DNA from: Fidelibacterota bacterium UBA7301
Lineage (GTDB): Bacteria; Fidelibacterota; Marinisomatia; Marinisomatales; TCS55
Length of the DNA stretch: 64,000 nucleotides
Direction of reading: 5' to 3'
Assembly (NCBI GenBank): GCA_002471845.1
Contig: DKQT01000033.1
Location: 8,572 to 72,571, forward strand
Shown here: positions 59,103-64,000 of the stretch, piece by piece
How the letters are laid out: every line of letters begins with the position of its first letter
Position numbering within the stretch: position 1 is the stretch's first letter
Made by a program: the position numbers and the translations under genes
The notes under the pieces: model-generated
The model's input: only the letters and a program-made list of their open reading frames with translations
What the model was told of the DNA's origin: nothing
Databases searched by the model: none

Positions 59103-61184
59103 TCACGAAATATTCGCTTGCTCCAATTTATCCTGGTATTCTGCCATGAAACGGGTGCGGATCAATTCATGATCCGGTTGATTCAAATTGGGATCATCTT
59201 TCACTAACTCAAATGCAGCTTGGCGTGTTTTCCTCAGGATGGGGCCGTCGGTCACCATGTCGGCGATTTTATATTTCAAGAAGCCACTCTGGCGAATGCC
59301 GAAAAATTCTCCCGGTCCGCGTAGTTTCAGATCTTCATCGGAAATCACAAAACCATCATTGGTGGATTCCATGATTCCCAACCGCTTTTTAGAATTGTCC
59401 GTGAAATTTCGCCGAACGAGAATGCAGTAACTTTTTTCACTCCCCCGCCCCACACGGCCCCGAAGTTGGTGAAGCTGGGTGAGGCCAAAGCGATCCGCAT
59501 GTTCAACAAGCATCACCGTGGCGTTGGGTATGTCGATCCCCACTTCGATCACCGTGGTTGAAATGAGAATGTGAATTTCATTGCGGGAATAAGCATCCAT
59601 AACAGCGTCTTTCTCATCCTTTTTCATGCGCCCGTGAATGAGTCCCACCTCTAATTCCGGGAATACTTTTTCTGAAAGATTAGCATGCATTTCAACAGCG
59701 GCGGCCAAATCGGATTTTTCCGTCTCTTCTACCAATGGATAGACCACCATGCACTGGCGCCCGGCGGCCACTTCGGCCTTCATAAAATCGTATACTTTTT
59801 TTAGTCGTTGTTCGTCCACCACTTTGGTCACTACCGAGATGCGGTCCTTCGGCATTTCATCAATAATGGACAGATCCATATCACCGTGGTAGGTGATGGC
59901 CAATGTCCGGGGGATGGGTGTGGCTGTCATGGCCAACAAATGGGGATTCAGCCCCTTCGCTGTAAGGTCTCCCCTTTGGAGGACGCCAAAGCGGTGCTGT
60001 TCATCCACAATAGCCAAACCCAGTGCTTTGAAAGCCACATCTTTCTGAATGAGGGCATGAGTGCCGATAATGATATCGATCCGCCCTTCCGCCAAGCCAT
60101 CGAGGATGGCTTTTCGTTCTTTTGCCGGGGTGCCTCCCACCAAAATGGCGCAAGTCATATGGGCCATTTTCGCATGTTTCTTGAAGGATTCATAATGCTG
60201 ATGGGCCAGTATTTCTGTGGGCGCCATGACCGCTACCTGTACATCGTTGGCTACCGCAATGGCCGCCGCCAAAACAGAAACAATGGTCTTCCCCGAACCC
60301 ACATCACCCTGCAAAAGTCGATTCATGGAAAAGGGCCGGGCCATGTCGTCTTTGATCTCTTTGATCACTTTTTTCTGGGCGTCAGTCAAATCGAAATCCA
60401 AACTGTCAGAAATAAGTTTCACCTGAGGGCCAATCTTTGTCAATGCTTTTGTCTCCGTCTGTTGAATGGCGGACTTTCGCAGGGCCATAAGCATTTGGAG
60501 AAAAAAATGTTCATCAAATTTTAATCGGCGGATGGCAGCATTCAATACATCCTCGGACTCAGCAAAATGGATATTCCGGAGGGCGCTGTTGATATGAGTT
60601 AGTCCGTTGGTTTTTCGAAATTCAGGGGAAAAATGGTCGGGAATTTCATTCAGAGAATCAGAAATGTTTTTGATGAGACGGCGAAGTCCACGGCTGTCCA
60701 GCTGGGTCTTTTTCAATTCCGCGGGAATGGAATAAAGGGGAATGACCAAACCCGAATTGACCGGATCTTCATCTTCTTTCAGTTTATCATATTCCGGGTG
60801 GACAATCTGAAAGCCATTGAAAAATTCCACTTTCCCACTCACGGCGAGGCGGCCCCCCACCTTAATTGCCTTTTTGATATAACTTGCGCCGTTGAACCAT
60901 GTTAGGCTCATCATACCTTTACCATCAGATAAAATAGCTTGGAAGTATTGGCGGCGCTTTCCACGACGCATATCCGCCGCTTCTACCTTGCCGATGACAG
61001 TCGCTTCCTGATCTCTTTTCAATTTGGAGATGGGCGTGACCGTGGTGCGGTCTAAATGCTTTCGGGGATAATAATGGAGTAAATCCGACACCGTATTAAT
61101 ACCAATAGCAGATAGGACATCCGCCCGGGCCGGGCCTACGCCTTTGATGGATTGGAGAGATGTGGAAGTGGTAATTGAATTCAC
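59103..61184 (-). CDS. recG: ATP-dependent DNA helicase RecG
   Basis: Branch-migration helicase that rescues stalled forks. 693 residues with a GTG start. An N-terminal HhH-like segment (SIKGVGPARADVLSAIGI) precedes the wedge OB domain (about 60-165). The helicase core has LLQGDVGSGKTIVSVLAA (Walker A), MAPTEILAHQHYESF, IVDEQHRFGVLQR (DEQH), AMTATPIPRTLA, and the C-terminal ISTTVIEVGIDIPNA and LHQLRGRVGRGS. GPGEFFGIRQSG near the end is RecG-specific. Intact. Confidence 0.98.
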   Translation of the reverse strand: MNSITTSTSLQSIKGVGPARADVLSAIGINTVSDLLHYYPRKHLDRTTVTPISKLKRDQEATVIGKVEAADMRRGKRRQYFQAILSDGKGMMSLTWFNGASYIKKAIKVGGRLAVSGKVEFFNGFQIVHPEYDKLKEDEDPVNSGLVIPLYSIPAELKKTQLDSRGLRRLIKNISDSLNEIPDHFSPEFRKTNGLTHINSALRNIHFAESEDVLNAAIRRLKFDEHFFLQMLMALRKSAIQQTETKALTKIGPQVKLISDSLDFDLTDAQKKVIKEIKDDMARPFSMNRLLQGDVGSGKTIVSVLAAAIAVANDVQVAVMAPTEILAHQHYESFKKHAKMAHMTCAILVGGTPAKERKAILDGLAEGRIDIIIGTHALIQKDVAFKALGLAIVDEQHRFGVLQRGDLTAKGLNPHLLAMTATPIPRTLAITYHGDMDLSIIDEMPKDRISVVTKVVDEQRLKKVYDFMKAEVAAGRQCMVVYPLVEETEKSDLAAAVEMHANLSEKVFPELEVGLIHGRMKKDEKDAVMDAYSRNEIHILISTTVIEVGIDIPNATVMLVEHADRFGLTQLHQLRGRVGRGSEKSYCILVRRNFTDNSKKRLGIMESTNDGFVISDEDLKLRGPGEFFGIRQSGFLKYKIADMVTDGPILRKTRQAAFELVKDDPNLNQPDHELIRTRFMAEYQDKLEQANIS

Positions 61185-61307
61185 AGCGGCAAAATTATGA
61201 CTTTATGCCAATGGAGATGGATTAAAATAAGGAATAGAAAAGAAGGAAGAAGGAAGAAGTTTCCTAAATCGAATGATCTTTGATTCCTTTTACTTATTCC
61301 TTAAATC

Positions 61308-62642
61308 TCAGTTCCATTCTTTGCGGTAGGTATATGTCACAATCTGTAATCCATTTGCGGGGATAGTGAGAGGGAAATGAATGGTGGAAGCATCTTCCTT
61401 GCGGTAATTGGCGGAAGCATCCCGGACCACCCAGTCGCCGAATATATGCTCAATGAGGCGCACCTTGATCTCATTATTTAAAGTATTTGTTACCTCAATG
61501 CGGATGTTCCCTTCTTCGCTCTTACGCTGGCGGTCGTAATTCAATACTGTTCTTTTGCCAACCACATCAAAGGCTCTTCCGGAGATGATGGTTGCCGTGG
61601 CCCCTTTGGGCACCTGGCGAATCTTATCTTCGCCCACGAATTCCACAGCACTGCCGGCACCGGTTTGATACAACTGGATCTTCCCCTGGGGCAGGGGTAC
61701 GCCTAAATTATTGCTTTCAGTATTGGCGATTTGGTATTCAATGGCCAGGGGTTCTTCCCGTTTGCTTCGTTCATCATTTTCAAAAAGATACGTTTTCCGG
61801 AAGGACACTTTTTTCGGTGCGTATAAACGGGTGATAATGCTTTCTTCTCCCTTGAGACCCATCTTGCCCCCCAAGTGATAGATGTGGTAATCTCCCAACT
61901 GTTCTTCCTTGGGGCCCATGTCATCCTGTGGCGGAGCCATGGCCCGCTGCATCACCGGAGGCAGGGTAATGGATCCATTTTGCTTCAATTTTCCTTCCAC
62001 CAGCAAAAGGGATAAATCGGTAAAATCTAGGTTGCTGTTATTTTTCACATAAGCATCCGCAATAAATTCGGCACCGCTGCCCGATTCATCCAGGATGAGG
62101 CGATAAATGGCATCCCAGTCAAATCCTCTCGAGAGATAAATTAGATTGCCCCTTACAGCACCCATTTTCTTCTTATAAATATTCCACGTTAAGGACGGTT
62201 TAAACATGACATTTTCCAACTTGCCCGGGGCATTGATATAATCAATTCGATTGCGGTTAAAGGAAATGACAGACCGTTTTCTCTCAATCGTGATTGTATT
62301 TCCCGCTACTTCCACTAAAGTACCGGTCATGGGTTTTTCATTAATCAGTTTAATATCAACTGTTTCTCCCAGGAATTCATAAAGGCGGTCCGCAAAATGA
62401 AACACATCTTGGTTCAGGCGCTGCATTTTGATTTTGGCGCCTTCCAAAGTAAGAAAAGGTGAATCTTTAATCATCCCTGCCGGGAGCAAATCCCAAGTGA
62501 TATCGGATTCTCCACTTTCCACATTCCAAGCCACGGGCTGCTTGATGAGGGCAAAGCCGTCTTTGTAGAGGGTCATGATGGCATGATTAGATTGCCCCCA
62601 CAAAATTGTTAATAAGCCTAATATTCCGATGATTTTTTTCAT
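61308..62642 (-). CDS. Secreted DUF4139-like protein
   Basis: 444 residues with signal peptide (1-16, LLTILWGQ). The beta-rich body contains WNVESGESDITWDLLPAGMI, a small SH3-like insert (VDIKLINEKPMTGTLVEVAGNTITI) and LSRGFDWDAIYRLIL. The C-terminal domain (NTLNNEIKVRLIEHIFGDWVV, FPLTIPANGLQIVTYTYR) resembles DUF4139. Probably periplasmic or surface; function unknown. Its ATG overlaps the valS stop (ATGA). Confidence 0.75.
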   Translation of the reverse strand: MKKIIGILGLLTILWGQSNHAIMTLYKDGFALIKQPVAWNVESGESDITWDLLPAGMIKDSPFLTLEGAKIKMQRLNQDVFHFADRLYEFLGETVDIKLINEKPMTGTLVEVAGNTITIERKRSVISFNRNRIDYINAPGKLENVMFKPSLTWNIYKKKMGAVRGNLIYLSRGFDWDAIYRLILDESGSGAEFIADAYVKNNSNLDFTDLSLLLVEGKLKQNGSITLPPVMQRAMAPPQDDMGPKEEQLGDYHIYHLGGKMGLKGEESIITRLYAPKKVSFRKTYLFENDERSKREEPLAIEYQIANTESNNLGVPLPQGKIQLYQTGAGSAVEFVGEDKIRQVPKGATATIISGRAFDVVGKRTVLNYDRQRKSEEGNIRIEVTNTLNNEIKVRLIEHIFGDWVVRDASANYRKEDASTIHFPLTIPANGLQIVTYTYRKEWN

Positions 62643-64000
62643 TGCAGCATGTCCATGTTTGCTTTTACAAGTTCAAATTCGGTCGTCATATCCTGTAGTT
62701 TCTGTTTTTCATGTTCCACCACATTCTCCGGTGCCCGATTTACAAAATTCTCATTAGCCAGTTTTTTCTTTACACCCAGCAGATGCCCTTCCAGCTCTGC
62801 CAAACGCTTTGAAAGACGCATATTTTCCTGCTCTAAATCTATTAATCCTTTGAGGGGAACAAACAGCTCCATTTTTTGCACCACCGCCGTAGCCGATTGA
62901 TCCGGTTTTTCCAGGTCTTGCCCGAGGGTAATGTTATCAATCCGCCCCAAAGTACGTATTATTTCATCAAAGGATTCTATCAATTTTTGATGGCCGTTTA
63001 CATTGCGAATCACCAAATCTGCCTTTTTAGCCGGGGGCACATTCATGCGGCTGCGGACTGTCCGAACTGCTGTAACAATTTCTTTCAGCAAGCCCATGGA
63101 TTCATCCGCATCCTTATCTTTAAATGAAGCATCTCCATCCAGCCAGGGACTGACAATCAATTCTGCATCATCTTTATGGCGGAAATGAGACCACAATTCC
63201 TCTGTAATAAAGGGTGAAAAGGGATGCAGTAGTCTCAAAATACCTCTAATAACATACACCGCCACCGCCCGGGCTTTATCCGCCTTTTCGGGATCCTCCC
63301 CATAGAAACGGGTCTTGGCAATTTCAATGTACCAGTCACAGAAATCGCTCCATGTAAATTCATAAATGGCTTTGGCCGCCTCATTAAAGTGGAACCGGTT
63401 CAATTGGCGGTTTACTTTGATGGCTGTCTGGTTCAATTGCCTCAGAATCCACCGCTCCGGTAACTCGAGGTCCACATCACTCAAATCAATTTCCGGTGCT
63501 TGGCCCCCTTTCAAATTCATATTCACAAACCGGGAAGCATTCCACAGTTTATTCATAAAATTGCGCCCCACTTCTAAACGGGAGTCAGAGAATAATACAT
63601 CCAATCCCTGGGGCGCCATGAGCATAATACCAAACCGCACCGCATCTGTACCGTATTTCTTGAACAGGTCAAAGGGGTCCGGTGAATTCCCCAATGATTT
63701 ACTGAATTTTCGTCCTGTTTCATCCCGCAGGATAGAGGTGAAATACACATCCTTAAAAGGAATTTCATCCAGGAATTCATAACCGGCCATGATCATCCGC
63801 GCCACCCAGAAGAAAATAATGTCCGGGCCCGTGACCAAAACATCGGTGGGATAAAAAGTTTTCAGGTTTCTCTCTTCCTCCGGCCAAACGTGGACTGCAA
63901 AAGGCCAGAGCCACGATGAGGCCCAGGTGTCCAGCACATCTTCATCTTGGGTCCAGTTTTCAGGATCTTCAGGCCCAGCCACCGAAACGTGCAGTTTTTG
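62639..64000 (-). CDS. valS: Valyl-tRNA synthetase, C-terminal part (cut by window end)
   Basis: Charges tRNA-Val. The frame stays open to base 64000, so the N-terminal half, including HIGH and the editing domain, lies outside. Visible are DVLDTWASSWLWPF, VTGPDIIFFWVARM and the KMSKS-equivalent GRKFSKSLGNSPDP, which reads FSKS where MSKS is usual. The anticodon-binding domain (EWTWSDFCDWYIEIAKTR-type) and the ValS-specific C-terminal coiled-coil arm (LIDLEQENMRLSKRLAELEGHL, FVNRAPENVVEHEKQKL) follow. The 3' end overlaps the next gene. Confidence 0.96.
   Translation of the reverse strand, partial: QKLHVSVAGPEDPENWTQDEDVLDTWASSWLWPFAVHVWPEEERNLKTFYPTDVLVTGPDIIFFWVARMIMAGYEFLDEIPFKDVYFTSILRDETGRKFSKSLGNSPDPFDLFKKYGTDAVRFGIMLMAPQGLDVLFSDSRLEVGRNFMNKLWNASRFVNMNLKGGQAPEIDLSDVDLELPERWILRQLNQTAIKVNRQLNRFHFNEAAKAIYEFTWSDFCDWYIEIAKTRFYGEDPEKADKARAVAVYVIRGILRLLHPFSPFITEELWSHFRHKDDAELIVSPWLDGDASFKDKDADESMGLLKEIVTAVRTVRSRMNVPPAKKADLVIRNVNGHQKLIESFDEIIRTLGRIDNITLGQDLEKPDQSATAVVQKMELFVPLKGLIDLEQENMRLSKRLAELEGHLLGVKKKLANENFVNRAPENVVEHEKQKLQDMTTEFELVKANMDMLQ

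Noticed and set aside
59808..60524. 238-codon plus-strand ORF opposite recG
   Set aside because: It is the antisense shadow of the conserved recG helicase core; the His/Gly-rich composition and lack of a known domain fit a non-coding frame.
1..64000. tRNA, rRNA, CRISPR arrays, insertion sequences, prophage or integron features
   Set aside because: I looked through the intergenic stretches for cloverleaf ends, regularly spaced repeats, transposase motifs and attachment-like duplications, and found none I could support.

Overview
The window reads as chromosomal DNA of a Gram-negative bacterium of the FCB superphylum. It is most like the marine Marinimicrobia (SAR406) lineage, although that placement is an inference from gene content only. 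Pointers are a complete Kdo/LPS supply block, many short-signal-peptide outer-membrane barrels ending in aromatic residues, a CarboxypepD_reg/TonB-dependent receptor, DUF2723 and DUF4835 proteins, a bactofilin-like protein, and frequent TTG/GTG starts. There are no rRNA genes, recognisable tRNAs, insertion sequences, prophage or CRISPR arrays.

Layout. 0-5.5 kb (minus): metH, a CysQ/IMPase-family phosphatase and thyX; metH is preceded by what looks like a SAM-II riboswitch feeding a terminator. 5.8-9.2 kb (plus): RNase G, L21, L27 and malate dehydrogenase, with two good terminators. 9.2-17.3 kb is an accessory, visibly decaying stretch. It holds an ORF fusing the start of an ECF sigma factor to the end of a DUF4097-like protein, a bactofilin/beta-barrel protein and a broken secreted-protein remnant. 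It also holds a Rieske ferredoxin, elbB, queG, a Tat-lipoprotein amine oxidase that appears to lack its middle, an RNase Z-like remnant with one nonsense codon, an ILVBL/HACL2-like ThDP enzyme and a broken alpha/beta hydrolase. 17.3-26.3 kb (minus): NUDIX, TPR protein, small barrel protein, secreted hypothetical, tgt, radA and a 1056-residue metallopeptidase-like/beta-propeller/barrel protein. 26.4-29.1 kb (plus): lpxH, a HEAT-repeat lipoprotein and a secreted FxLYD-like protein.

29.1-41.1 kb is one long minus-strand block: kdsB, pyrG, kdsA, kdsC, lptC, lptB, rpoN, hflK, hflC, hslV, hslU, argF, kdsD. All four dedicated Kdo genes (arabinose-5-P isomerase to CMP-Kdo synthetase) lie here with two LPS-transport genes, so the block couples envelope sugar supply and LPS export to sigma-54, membrane proteolysis control and a cytoplasmic protease. 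41.2-47.8 kb (minus) encodes a tripartite MacAB-TolC-like exporter headed by a YIP1-family membrane protein. 47.9-48.8 kb is a DUF2975 membrane protein with an XRE regulator behind a 22-bp palindrome. 48.9-53.4 kb (minus): CCA-adding enzyme, TonB-dependent receptor and companion lipoprotein. 53.5-54.3 kb (plus): a DUF4835/PorD-like protein. 54.3-58.9 kb (minus): DUF1844 protein, a DUF2723 GT-C-like membrane protein and a GT2 glycosyltransferase. 59.1-64 kb (minus): recG, a DUF4139-like protein, and valS cut by the window end.

The most noteworthy items are the metH SAM-II riboswitch with a readable anti-terminator/terminator arrangement, the cluster of in-frame deletions and pseudogenes at 9.2-17.3 kb, and a possible RNA switch in the tgt leader. 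All family names come from motif recognition by eye; no database search was run.
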